64,000 nucleotides of DNA from JBDIAG01 sp047974565 (GTDB lineage Bacteria > Actinomycetota > Actinomycetes > Actinomycetales > CAWJMD01), in assembly GCA_047974565.1 (NCBI GenBank), contig JBKECN010000037.1, positions 32,594-96,593 of the forward strand. Direction: 5' to 3'. The notes below the pieces were generated by a model. The model did no database searches and was not told the origin of the DNA. It saw only the letters and a program-made list of their open reading frames with translations. The position numbers and the translations under genes were made by a program. Of this stretch, positions 50,975-59,166 are shown piece by piece (the first letter of the stretch is position 1; the number at the start of each line of letters is the position of its first letter).

Positions 50975-51769
50975 ATGAGAGCCGAGCGACTGCGCACCGC
51001 CGCCCTGGCGTGCGTCCTGGCGGTGGCCGGGTGTGCCGGATCGGCGGCCAGCCCGCCGGGTACCTCGTCCGCAGCCGAAGCCGGTGACGGCGCCACCTTG
51101 TCGCAGACGCCGGAGGCCGAGGAAACGCTCGAAACCGATTCGCCAGGAGAATCGGCGCAGGCCGACCAGCCCGACGCCACCGAGGCCGACCGGGTGGCCG
51201 GTGTGCTGTCCCGCGAGGTGCCCGAGGTGGGCGACGCCACCTTTGTCACCGTGGCCGGCAGCACCGCTTCCCCCGATCCCCAGGCCCGCGTCACCGAGGT
51301 GGCCGTGCAGGTGGAGGGTGGGCTCGCGGTCGACGCGACGGCGTTCGCGGACTTCGTGCTGGACACTCTCAACGACCCGCGCAGCTGGGCCGCGGATGGC
51401 CGCTCGTTCGCCCGGGTCGACGACGCGAGCCGGGCCGATGTCACGGTGGTGCTGGCCTCGCCGCAGACCTCGGCGGACATGTGCCGGCCGCTGGTGACGG
51501 CGGGGCGGCTCTCCTGCCGTACCGGTCGGCGGGCCGTGCTGACCTACTACCGCTGGGTCAACGGCCAGGACGACTACGGCACCGACCTGACCGGCTACCG
51601 GCACTACGTGGTGAACCACGAGGTGGGCCACTTCCTTGGACACGGCCACAAGTTCTGCCCCGGGCCGGGTCAGTTGGCGCCGGTGATGATGCAGCAGACG
51701 AAGGGCCTGCAGGAGTGCCTGCCCAACCCGTGGCCCTATCCGGACAACCCGGCACCGACCGCCGGCTGA
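50975..51769 (+). CDS. DUF3152 putative zinc metallopeptidase lipoprotein
   Basis: The 264-residue protein has a lipoprotein signal (LRTAALACVLAVAGC), a disordered acidic linker (about 60 residues) and a DUF3152 domain with HEVGHFLGHGH, the HExGHxxGxxH zinc motif of metzincin-like proteases, followed by a late conserved LAPVMMQQT. Two or more Cys pairs fit an exported protein. It is the Rv3207c-like member of this neighbourhood. A peptidase activity is likely from the motif but untested. Confidence 0.85.
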   Translation: MRAERLRTAALACVLAVAGCAGSAASPPGTSSAAEAGDGATLSQTPEAEETLETDSPGESAQADQPDATEADRVAGVLSREVPEVGDATFVTVAGSTASPDPQARVTEVAVQVEGGLAVDATAFADFVLDTLNDPRSWAADGRSFARVDDASRADVTVVLASPQTSADMCRPLVTAGRLSCRTGRRAVLTYYRWVNGQDDYGTDLTGYRHYVVNHEVGHFLGHGHKFCPGPGQLAPVMMQQTKGLQECLPNPWPYPDNPAPTAG

Positions 51770-51875
51770 ACCGGGGTCCTCGATCGCGAGCGGGTCCGGT
51801 GCCGCCGCCTGCCGCGCGTAAGCCCGGCCCCGGGCCGCGGGACGCGGTAGCCTCGCTCAGATCAAGGAGGATGAC

Positions 51876-52499
51876 ATGGGCGAAGAGTCCCTGCGGACGA
51901 CGCGCATGCCGCGCAAGCAGCGTCAGGCGCAGCTCTTGTCTGCGGCACAAGAAGTATTCGTCGAGCGGGGCTATCACGCGACCGCCATGGACGAGATCGC
52001 CGAGCGTGCCGGTGTTTCCAAACCCGTTCTCTACCAACATTTTCCTGGCAAGCTGGAGCTCTATCTGGCAATTCTCGATCGGCTCAACGCAGACTTGGTG
52101 AACTCGGTGACCACCGCCGTTGCGGGAGTGAGCAACAACCGGGAGCGGGTGGCTGCGGCGATCGACGCCTACTTCGAGTTCGTCGACCGCGGCGGGGCGG
52201 CATTCCGGCTCGTCTTCGAGTCGGACCTGACCAACGACCCGCTGGTGCGCGACCGGGTGGACTCAGCGGGAAAGGCCCTCTCGACGGCGATCGCCGACAT
52301 CATCTCCTCGGACACCGAACTGTCCCGAGCCAAGGCCGAGTTGCTCGGCGTGGCCTTGTCCACGATGGCCCACACCTCGGCGCGAGCCTGGCTGACGTCG
52401 GGCAAGTCCATCCCCCGCACGCAGGCCGCCGAGATGATCGCCCAGTTGGCCTGGCGCGGCATCCGCGCCTTCCCCAAGCGCGAGGAGGACGGGGCGTGA
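51876..52499 (+). CDS. TetR-family transcriptional regulator
   Basis: The 207-residue protein has a TetR N-terminal domain (KQRQAQLLSAAQEVFVERGYH, then AMDEIAERAGVSKPVLYQHF) and a C-terminal TetR domain with FRLVFESDLTNDP. It corresponds in place and sequence type to Rv3208 of M. tuberculosis. ATG 51876 follows AAGGAGG. The last codons overlap the ferritin-like gene by 4 nt, so the two are co-translated; the regulator's ligand and targets are unknown. Confidence 0.9.
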   Translation: MGEESLRTTRMPRKQRQAQLLSAAQEVFVERGYHATAMDEIAERAGVSKPVLYQHFPGKLELYLAILDRLNADLVNSVTTAVAGVSNNRERVAAAIDAYFEFVDRGGAAFRLVFESDLTNDPLVRDRVDSAGKALSTAIADIISSDTELSRAKAELLGVALSTMAHTSARAWLTSGKSIPRTQAAEMIAQLAWRGIRAFPKREEDGA

Positions 52500-53161
52500 G
52501 CGACGCGGCCCAGGACGACGACCACCTGCCCTCGACACTGGACGACTCGATCAGTGACCTGCTCGGCCTGCTCGGATACATCAGCCTGGCCTCGTTCGGG
52601 CGCACGGCCGCCGACTGCGACCTGGCTCCGACGCTGGCCACCAAGGCCACTCTGGCCGGGCTGGCCGCGGGCAGTTACAGCCAGTACGAGCGCCTGGTGG
52701 GGTTGCTGCGAGTGCGCAACGCCGACCCCGAGGAGCGGATGACGCCGTTCGTGCCCGCCGTCGACGCCTTCCACGCCAGGACCCGTCCGCACGACTGGCT
52801 GGAGGGCGCCCTCAAGGCGTACATCGGCGCCGGCATGGCCATCGACTTCCGCAGCCAGGCCCGGGCGGCGCCCGGGGCGCAGGCGGCCCTGGCCGGGCTG
52901 GAACGGACCTCGACCCTCGTGCCGGCCCTGGCCGAGCAGCTGCAGAACAGCCTCAGCGCCGACATCACCCTGACCGGCCGACTCTCCCTGTGGGGTCGGC
53001 GGGTCCTGGGCGAAGCCCTCAGCCAGGCCCAGCGGGTCGCGACCGATCGGGCCGACCTGGCTGAACTGGTGGCCGGCGGGAGCCTGGCCACCGGGCAGTT
53101 GCTGGTGCGGCTCACCGAGGGCTATTCCGAGCGGGTCCAGGCCCTCGGCCTGACCCCCTGA
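52496..53161 (+). CDS. Ferritin-like fold protein (MiaE-like, diiron candidate)
   Basis: The 221-residue all-helical protein has a ferritin-like fold: long helices with ATLAGLAAGSYSQYERLVGLL (Glu at the ferritin helix position) and DWLEGALKAYIGAGMAIDF. Actinobacterial relatives are labelled ferritin-like or tRNA-hydroxylase (MiaE)-like. Whether it binds two irons cannot be settled here. GTG 52496 overlaps the TetR stop (GTGA), so the pair forms one operon, commonly conserved beside DUF3107. Confidence 0.8.
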   Translation: MSDAAQDDDHLPSTLDDSISDLLGLLGYISLASFGRTAADCDLAPTLATKATLAGLAAGSYSQYERLVGLLRVRNADPEERMTPFVPAVDAFHARTRPHDWLEGALKAYIGAGMAIDFRSQARAAPGAQAALAGLERTSTLVPALAEQLQNSLSADITLTGRLSLWGRRVLGEALSQAQRVATDRADLAELVAGGSLATGQLLVRLTEGYSERVQALGLTP

Positions 53162-53206
53162 GCCTGCTGCCCCGAGCTTGCTGTCACCCGGCCATCGCCG
53201 GGTTCA

Positions 53207-53428
53207 TCAGCTGCCGCCGAAGCCCACCCGACGCTGCTCCTCGACGCCGATCTCGACGTACGCCAGCGCCGAGGCCGGCACCACGAGCATCCGGCCCTTG
53301 GTGTCAGAGAGCTCCAAGGCGCTGCCGGAAAGAGCCTTGGCGACCTTGGCCCCGACCTCCTTGGCGGACTCGTCGGTTTCCAGCACCAGTTCGCGGGCGA
53401 CGTTCTGCACCCCGATCTTGACTTCCAC
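53207..53428 (-). CDS. DUF3107 small conserved protein
   Basis: The 73-residue protein reads VEVKIGVQNVARELVLETDE at the start and SALAYVEIGVEEQRRVGFG at the end, the DUF3107 family pattern (M. tuberculosis Rv3208A/TB9.4 type). It is probably a small alpha/beta cytoplasmic protein of unknown role. GTG 53428 has AAAGGTG as ribosome binding site; the longer frame is antisense to the helicase leader. It converges with the ferritin-like gene. Confidence 0.88.
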   Translation of the reverse strand: MEVKIGVQNVARELVLETDESAKEVGAKVAKALSGSALELSDTKGRMLVVPASALAYVEIGVEEQRRVGFGGS

Positions 53429-53583
53429 GCCACACACCTTTCGTCCAGATGAGGCTGCGACCGCCGCGGTTCGCGCCACGCGCCACCCTAACCTGCGGCA
53501 CCCACGGGCTCGCGAGGGTTTCGCCGACAGCCGAGCACCCGACGCCCGCGCGGTCGGCGAGGAGGTCATCTCAGACACTGCCG

Positions 53584-53762
53584 CTACACTGGGTCGGTTA
53601 GCGGTTGCCCGGTCGTCGCCACGGTCGGCTTCCGACCGAGCCCCGTACCGGGGCACCGTGGCTGCGGCAGCCACCCGGGGGCCCACGAAAAGGCCACTCG
53701 ACGCACGGACCCTTCCGGTCGTCCGGCGTAACCTGTCGCGCCACCCGCACGACAGGATTTTT
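53584..53762 (+). promoter_or_regulatory. Promoter and stem-loop-rich leader of the RhlE-type helicase gene
   Basis: A TACACT -10 box lies at 53585-53590. The roughly 170-nt leader then folds into three close hairpins: CGGTCG/CGACCG (53622-53638), CCCCG/CGGGG (53641-53653) and GTGGCT/AGCCAC (53658-53674). Such leaders are common for cold-inducible or autoregulated DEAD-box genes; the role here is inferred. Confidence 0.5.
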
Positions 53763-55490
53763 GTGACCGAAACCCAGCACGACGACGCGGGCCCGACCCA
53801 GGACCCCAACCCAGAGCAGTCCCCCGCTCCGATGGCCGCCGAGGACGCGCCCGACCCGATCGCCGGCAGCGAGACGATCATCAGCGAGGCACCGCACGAG
53901 GACGACGAACCGTCCGCGCCCGCCGAGGAGGAGCGACCCACCTTCGCCGACCTCGGCGTGCAGGCCGCCATCGCCGACGCGCTCGCCGAGGACGGGATCG
54001 TGCACCCCTTCCCGATCCAGGCGATGACGCTGCCGGTGGCGCTGCAGCAGCACGACATCATCGGGCAGGCCAAGACGGGCACCGGCAAGACGCTCGGCTT
54101 CGGCATCCCGATCCTGACCGGTGTCGCCGGGCCGGGTGAGGAGGGCCACGACGACAAGGGCCGACCGCAGGCTCTGGTGGTGGTGCCTACCCGCGAACTG
54201 GCAGTGCAGGTTGCCAAGGACTTGGAGCGGGCGGCCTCGCGGCGCAGCGCCCGGGTTCTCACCGTGTACGGCGGACGCGCGTACGAACCGCAGGTGAACG
54301 CTCTCAAGCGGGGCATCGAGGTGGTCGTCGGCACGCCCGGGCGACTGCTCGACCTGGCCCAGCAGCGTCACCTCGACCTGTCCCGGGTGCGCTTCGTGGT
54401 ACTGGACGAGGCCGACGAGATGCTCGACCTGGGCTTCCTGCCAGACGTGGAGCGGCTGTTCTCGCTCGTCCCCAGCCGTCGGCACACCATGCTCTTCTCG
54501 GCCACCATGCCGGGGCCGGTGGTGGCTCTGGCCCGCCGGTACATGCGTCAGCCCACCCACATCCGGGCCAGTGAGCCGCATGACGACGGCCACGTGGTGC
54601 GCACCATCACCCAGCACATCTACCGGGCCCACGCGCTGGACAAGGTGGAGATGCTGTCCCGGATCCTGCAGGCCCGCGGACGCGGCCTGACGATGATCTT
54701 CGCCCGGACCAAGCGCACCGCCGCCAAGGTGGCCGACGAACTCAGCGAACGGGGTTTCGCCGCCGCCGCGATCCACGGCGACCTCGGCCAGGGTGCCCGG
54801 GAGCAGGCGCTGCGAGCCTTCCGCAACGGGAAGGTGGACGTGCTGGTGGCCACCGACGTCGCCGCCCGCGGCATCGACGTCGACGATGTCACGCACGTCA
54901 TCAACTTCCAATGTCCCGAGGACGAGAAGACCTACGTGCACCGCATCGGCCGGACCGGTCGGGCCGGCAAGTCGGGTACCGCGATCACCCTGGTCGACTG
55001 GGACGACATGCACCGCTGGGCGATGGTGGACAAGGCCCTCGACCTCGGCCAGCCCGAGCCGGTGGAGACCTACTCGTCCTCAGAGCACCTGTTCGCCGAC
55101 TTGGACATCCCTTCCGAGGCCACCGGTCGGCTGCCGCGGGCGCAGCGCACCCGGGCCGGCTTGGATGCCGAGTCCGTGGAGGACCTCGGCGAGACGGGGC
55201 GACGTACCCGCACGCCGGCTCGCTCGGGCCGCGGTGAGCGCGGCGGACGTCAAGAGCGTCCCGACGAGGCTCCCGCTGCGCGCACGCCACGCAAACGCAA
55301 GCGGACCCGCGGAGCCAAGCGTGCTGCGGGTGAGGCAACCGAGCCTTCCGCAGCCGCAGGCACCTCGGGGTCCAGCGAGGCCCTGACCGCCGCCCAGACG
55401 GCGTCCGCAGGGTCGGCGTCCGGAACGACGGACTCCCGCCCGCGGCGCCGGCGCCGGCGCCGAAGCGGCGGTGGCAAGACTCAGGCGTAA
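53763..55490 (+). CDS. DEAD-box RNA helicase (RhlE-type)
   Basis: The 575-residue protein has an acidic disordered N-terminus (60 residues), then DEAD-box motifs: Q motif HPFPIQAMTLP, AKTGTGKT (103-110), PTRELAVQV, TPGRLLDL, DEAD (215-218), SAT (246-248), ARGIDV and HRIGRTGRAG. A basic Arg-rich tail ends RRRRRRRSGGGKTQA and probably binds RNA. It corresponds to the Rv3211 helicase, acting in RNA remodelling, ribosome assembly or decay. GTG 53763 has only a weak ribosome binding site (AGGA). Its 3' end overlaps the convergent parA gene by 10 nt. Confidence 0.92.
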   Translation: MTETQHDDAGPTQDPNPEQSPAPMAAEDAPDPIAGSETIISEAPHEDDEPSAPAEEERPTFADLGVQAAIADALAEDGIVHPFPIQAMTLPVALQQHDIIGQAKTGTGKTLGFGIPILTGVAGPGEEGHDDKGRPQALVVVPTRELAVQVAKDLERAASRRSARVLTVYGGRAYEPQVNALKRGIEVVVGTPGRLLDLAQQRHLDLSRVRFVVLDEADEMLDLGFLPDVERLFSLVPSRRHTMLFSATMPGPVVALARRYMRQPTHIRASEPHDDGHVVRTITQHIYRAHALDKVEMLSRILQARGRGLTMIFARTKRTAAKVADELSERGFAAAAIHGDLGQGAREQALRAFRNGKVDVLVATDVAARGIDVDDVTHVINFQCPEDEKTYVHRIGRTGRAGKSGTAITLVDWDDMHRWAMVDKALDLGQPEPVETYSSSEHLFADLDIPSEATGRLPRAQRTRAGLDAESVEDLGETGRRTRTPARSGRGERGGRQERPDEAPAARTPRKRKRTRGAKRAAGEATEPSAAAGTSGSSEALTAAQTASAGSASGTTDSRPRRRRRRRSGGGKTQA

Positions 55491-56272
55491 CGCAACGCGA
55501 GCAGGTCCTCGGCGACGTCCCGGTAGGCCTGAGCGCCCGGAGATCGGCGGGCGGTCTGCAGCACCGAACCGCCGAGGGCCGGGGCCTCGGCGAACCGGAT
55601 CGACTTGGGAATCGGCGGGTCCAGCACCGGCACCGGGTAGCGCTTGCGGACGTCGGCCAGCACCGCCCGGGCATGGGTGGTGCGGCCGTCGAACATGGTC
55701 GGCAGGATGCCGCGTACGACGAGGGCCGGGTTGAGGATGCGCTGCACGTCCGCAATCGTGTCGAGCAGTTGGCCGACCCCGCGGTGGCTGAGCATCTCGC
55801 ACTGCAGCGGAATGATCACCTCGTTGGCCGCGGTGAGGGCGTTGAGGGTGAGCACTCCGAGCGAGGGCGAACAGTCCAGGAGCACGAAGTCGTATCCGTC
55901 GAGCCCCGCCAGGGCCGACCGCAGGACGAACTCCCGGCCGGGGCGGGAGAGCAGTTGCACCTCGGTTCCGGCCAGGTCGATGGTGGCAGGCAGTAGATCC
56001 AGGCCTTCCTGGACCTTCAGCAGGGCGTCCTGCGGGGTGGCTGCGCCGATCAGCACCTCGTGCAGGCTGACCTGGACCTCTTCGGGGTCCACTCCGAGGC
56101 TGAAGGTCAGGCAGGCCTGCGCGTCGAGATCCACCACCAGGACCCGTCGACCCGCCTCCGCGAAGGCGGTGGCCAGGCTCGCGACCGTCGTGGTCTTGGC
56201 CACCCCGCCCTTCTGATTCGCCACCGCGATACACCGGCGCCCGAGGTCGGGGCTGTCATGGTTTCGACTCAT
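55481..56272 (-). CDS. ParA/Soj-family ATPase
   Basis: The 263-residue protein has the deviant Walker A KGGVAKTTT, VLVVDLDAQACLTFSLG (Walker A'), VLLDCSPSLGVLTLNAL (Walker B) and the conserved PTMFDGRTTHARAVL. This is a ParA/Soj-like ATPase without a ParB partner next to it, like Rv3213c in M. tuberculosis, so it probably positions a protein cargo rather than acting as the main chromosome ParA. ATG 56272 starts it. Convergent with the helicase, overlapping by 10 nt. Confidence 0.9.
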   Translation of the reverse strand: MSRNHDSPDLGRRCIAVANQKGGVAKTTTVASLATAFAEAGRRVLVVDLDAQACLTFSLGVDPEEVQVSLHEVLIGAATPQDALLKVQEGLDLLPATIDLAGTEVQLLSRPGREFVLRSALAGLDGYDFVLLDCSPSLGVLTLNALTAANEVIIPLQCEMLSHRGVGQLLDTIADVQRILNPALVVRGILPTMFDGRTTHARAVLADVRKRYPVPVLDPPIPKSIRFAEAPALGGSVLQTARRSPGAQAYRDVAEDLLALRYA

Positions 56273-56740
56273 CTCTGCGGTCCCACCTCCGGTTGCCAGC
56301 AGGCCCGCACCGGCCTGCTGTGATCAAGCCAACACGAGCATCACGGGTTCGCACCCGAGGATCGCCGCCAACGGCCGAGATCTCACCCTGCACGATGCCA
56401 TCCTGCGTCCCCGGACTCCGATTGCACCCGCGCGACAGGGTGACCATCGACACGCCGGCTCGTCCACAGCGCCCGCGACACGCACACCTATGCCCTAGAC
56501 ACGCCGTATTGGCTGACCGACATGGCAGGACACGCCATGGAGATAGTTGAAAACGGGCCCTTGTTTGGCGTCACGGGCGTGGGCCGTGGCGGTCTCTTCC
56601 ATATGCTGCACGGCGCTGCACACCCCTCGACCAACTCGTCCAGTTCGGCCCCCGCCCTGGTTCGCCCACCGCGTTCTCGAAGTGCGGACAACTCGGACAG
56701 CAATTCCGCGTTTTCGTTCCCGATAGGGAACAATCCCCCC
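56273..56740. other. Divergent spacer parA/anti-sigma-like gene
   Basis: No gene is supported. An open frame from 56522 continues into the ATPase gene but is low in complexity and unlike the family. At its end GTTCCC, GATA, GGGAAC (56716-56731) is a perfect palindrome touching the inferred -10 AACAAT (56729-56734) of 56741. Confidence 0.55.
56716..56731. promoter_or_regulatory. GTTCCC-4-GGGAAC palindrome over the promoter of 56741
   Basis: Perfect 6-bp arms; its right arm overlaps the -10-like AACAAT, which is 6 nt from GTG 56741. A likely operator for an unidentified regulator. Confidence 0.45.
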
Positions 56741-57115
56741 GTGGAGTTGATCGCGGAGCTGGGATCCGGTCCCAGAGAGGTGAGCCGGGCGCGTCGCGCA
56801 CTGGCCGCCGCGCTCGACACCTGGGGGCTGCACGGCGAGGCAGTCGACGTCGCCATCCTGCTCACCAGCGAACTGGTCACCAATGCCATCCGGCACGGGA
56901 GTGGCCCGGTTCGCCTGTCGGCAGGACTTGACAGCGCCCGGGTGTTGCGGGTCGAGGTGCGCGACCACGAGGTGCGGGGGCTGCAGGTGCGAGACGCGCA
57001 AGAGGATGACGAGGACGGCCGCGGCCTGCAACTCGTCGATGTGCTGGCAGATGCCTGGGGGTGGCAGCCGGGCAATGACGGCAAGCACGTGTGGTTCGAA
57101 CTCGGCCCCTCCTGA
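56741..57115 (+). CDS. HATPase_c_2 anti-sigma/RsbW-like serine kinase
   Basis: The 124-residue protein has a GHKL ATPase core: N box LLTSELVTNAIRHG, a G1-region VEVRDHEV and G2 GRGLQLVDVLADAWGW. Short, stand-alone proteins of this type are anti-sigma factor-like kinases of the RsbW/SpoIIAB class, many in actinobacteria. GTG 56741 gives the normal family length; the extra 73 residues from 56522 are rejected. The partner sigma or anti-anti-sigma factor is not adjacent. Confidence 0.82.
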   Translation: MELIAELGSGPREVSRARRALAAALDTWGLHGEAVDVAILLTSELVTNAIRHGSGPVRLSAGLDSARVLRVEVRDHEVRGLQVRDAQEDDEDGRGLQLVDVLADAWGWQPGNDGKHVWFELGPS

Positions 57116-57164
57116 GCGCGCCCTTCGGCTGGGGCTTCGTCGGCAGCGCTGGCATGGCCGACCC

Positions 57165-57980
57165 TCACCGCAAGCGGGCGACCATCTCCGGTGAGGTGAG
57201 ATTCTCTGCGATCCGGTTCTTCTTGCCGTCCCCGTGGTAATCGCTGCCGCCGGTCATGATCAGGTCGCGCTGGACCGCCCAGCGGCGCAGTTGCTCCTGC
57301 GCGTGGGCGTCGTGATCGCGGTGGGCCACCTCGAGGCCGTCCAGGCCGGCATCGACGAGTTCGTCGAGTAGTTCCTCATCCAGCGGCCGACGCATCTTGC
57401 GGGCCAGGCTGTGCGCGAGTACCGAACGACCTCCGGCGGCCTTCACCACCCGCACGGCATGGGCGACGTCCGGCGCGTAGTGGGTGACGTGGTAGGGGGA
57501 ACGGTTGTGCAGTACCGAGGCGAAAGCCTCGTCCCGATCGGCCATCAGGCCGGCGGCGACCATGGCGTCGGCGATGTGCGGGCGGCCGATGGTCGTCTCC
57601 GGGGTGGGCACCTGGGCCAGTACCTGCTCCCAGCTGAGCGGATAGTCCTGGGCGATGAGGTCGACCATGTGCCGGGCCCTGGTCTCGCGCGAGATCCGGG
57701 TCTGGGCGAGTTCGTCCGCCAGCGGCCCGTCCTCGGTGCTCACCCCGTACCCGAGCAGGTGGATGCTCGCTCCTTGGCGCCGGGTGGAGATCTCGATCCC
57801 GCGGATCAGGTCGATGCCGAGCCGATCCGCGGCGATGCCGGCCTCGTCCCACCCGCCGGTGGTGTCATGGTCGGTCAGCGCCACCACGTCCAAGCCCGCG
57901 GCCGCCGCTTGAGCGATCACGATGGCGGGCGGCTCGGTCCCGTCGGACTCCGTCGAGTGCGTGTGCAGATCCGCGCGCAT
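57165..57980 (-). CDS. PHP-domain phosphoesterase (RNase AM/YciV-like)
   Basis: The 271-residue protein has the PHP metal motifs MRADLHTHSTESDG, VALTDHDTTGG, EISTRR, and near the C-terminus DGLEVAHRDHD and GGSDYHGDGKK. This subclass includes 3',5'-nucleotide bisphosphate phosphatases and YciV/RNase AM, which trims 5' ends of RNA. ATG 57980 is the family start; the frame from 58013 overlaps the upstream gene. It lies 13 nt after the transglycosylase gene. Confidence 0.9.
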   Translation of the reverse strand: MRADLHTHSTESDGTEPPAIVIAQAAAAGLDVVALTDHDTTGGWDEAGIAADRLGIDLIRGIEISTRRQGASIHLLGYGVSTEDGPLADELAQTRISRETRARHMVDLIAQDYPLSWEQVLAQVPTPETTIGRPHIADAMVAAGLMADRDEAFASVLHNRSPYHVTHYAPDVAHAVRVVKAAGGRSVLAHSLARKMRRPLDEELLDELVDAGLDGLEVAHRDHDAHAQEQLRRWAVQRDLIMTGGSDYHGDGKKNRIAENLTSPEMVARLR

Positions 57981-57993
57981 GCGGCATTGTGCA

Positions 57994-59145
57994 CTACTGG
58001 GCGGCGGATTCACCCTCGGTGGCCGCCGGTGCCGTGGTGGGTGCGACCGACGCGGAGTCCCGGTCGAGCTTGGGCGTGCCGGTCGGTGCCGAGCCGGTGT
58101 CCGGGGTTCCGGTCGGGGCCGGGGTGCCGGTGCTCGGGGTGCCGGTGCTCGGGGTCGAGGTGCTGCCCGAGCCGGTGGAGCCTGTCGAACCGCCAGTCGT
58201 GGTGGTCGTCGTGGTCGTGGTGGGTGCGCTGATCACCGTGCCGGTGCTGGCAGGTACCGGGTAGCCGCCGCCGCTGTAGGCGTTCGCCAGGGCCACCACC
58301 TTCTGGACGTACCACTCGGCCCGGTTGTAGCCGAAGATCGCGTCGTGCAGGCTGATCGGGTTCTTCATCGAGCCCTTGCCGGACGAGCAGAGGTGGTTGG
58401 CGGCACCGAGAGCAGCGTCGTAGGCATTGTTCACGTCCTTGACGCCGTCACCGTTGCCGTCGGCGCCGAAGAGCTGCCAGGAACTGTCGAGGAACTGCAT
58501 CGGGCCCTTGGCGGTGCCGTACCGGGTCATCGGACCCTCGATCTGGCCGCGGGTGTTGCCGTTCTCGTCCACCTTGCCACCCTGGGCGTGGTCGGACTCG
58601 ACCTTGCCGATGGCCGCGATGAGGCTCCAGTCGATCTCGCACGACGGGGACAACTGGTTCTTGGTCTGGGCGGCCCGGCGGTAGGCGTCCAACATCGGTG
58701 CCGGGATACCCATCGCAGCCGCGGACAACGACGCTGCCGGGGCTGGTGCGGCGGCGGCGCCGACGCTGGACACCGCGCCGGGAGCGCCGCCGACGCTCCC
58801 CGACGCGGTCCCGAAGGTGAAGGTGGGCAGCGGGCTGACGACTTGGACCGGAGCCTGGTCGCCGACGAAGGCGGCCGGCGCGTAGTCGGCCGAACCAGCC
58901 ACCACGGGGCCGGCCAGCACCTGCGAACTATCCAGGGACGCCAAGCCCCGGCTCTCGCCCGTCAGGCCCGAGTCGGCGAGCGCCGACGGCAATCCGACGA
59001 CGGACCCCACCAGGGTGGAGCCCACAAAAGCGAGGGCGGTTCCGGCCACGAGGTGACGGGACGTAGATCGAAGCACAGTGTTCCTTCGGCCAGCTGAGGG
59101 TCGCGCTTGAACCATACGACGAGATTGGTCCATGACGTCGTTCAC
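57994..59145 (-). CDS. Secreted lytic transglycosylase (SLT-type)
   Basis: The 383-residue protein has an N-terminal signal region (VAGTALAFVGSTLVGSVVGLPSALA), a low-complexity linker, a transglycosylase domain with WSLIAAIGKVESDHAQGG (catalytic Glu183), GPMQFLDSSW and AAANHLC-like GAANHLCSSGKG, and a C-terminal Thr/Pro/Gly repeat tail with several TGTPSTGTP-like units. It cleaves peptidoglycan with formation of anhydro-muramic ends. GTG 59145 is used; ATG 59133 is the alternative. The tail is encoded by near-identical repeats and may vary in length. Confidence 0.88.
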   Translation of the reverse strand: MNDVMDQSRRMVQARPSAGRRNTVLRSTSRHLVAGTALAFVGSTLVGSVVGLPSALADSGLTGESRGLASLDSSQVLAGPVVAGSADYAPAAFVGDQAPVQVVSPLPTFTFGTASGSVGGAPGAVSSVGAAAAPAPAASLSAAAMGIPAPMLDAYRRAAQTKNQLSPSCEIDWSLIAAIGKVESDHAQGGKVDENGNTRGQIEGPMTRYGTAKGPMQFLDSSWQLFGADGNGDGVKDVNNAYDAALGAANHLCSSGKGSMKNPISLHDAIFGYNRAEWYVQKVVALANAYSGGGYPVPASTGTVISAPTTTTTTTTTGGSTGSTGSGSTSTPSTGTPSTGTPAPTGTPDTGSAPTGTPKLDRDSASVAPTTAPAATEGESAAQ

Positions 59146-59166
59146 CCTTCGCTGTCACGCACCCCT

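Noticed and set aside
56522..56740. N-terminal extension of the RsbW-like protein
   Set aside because: Low-complexity and outside the family; GTG 56741 has a -10-like box at 6 nt and gives normal length.
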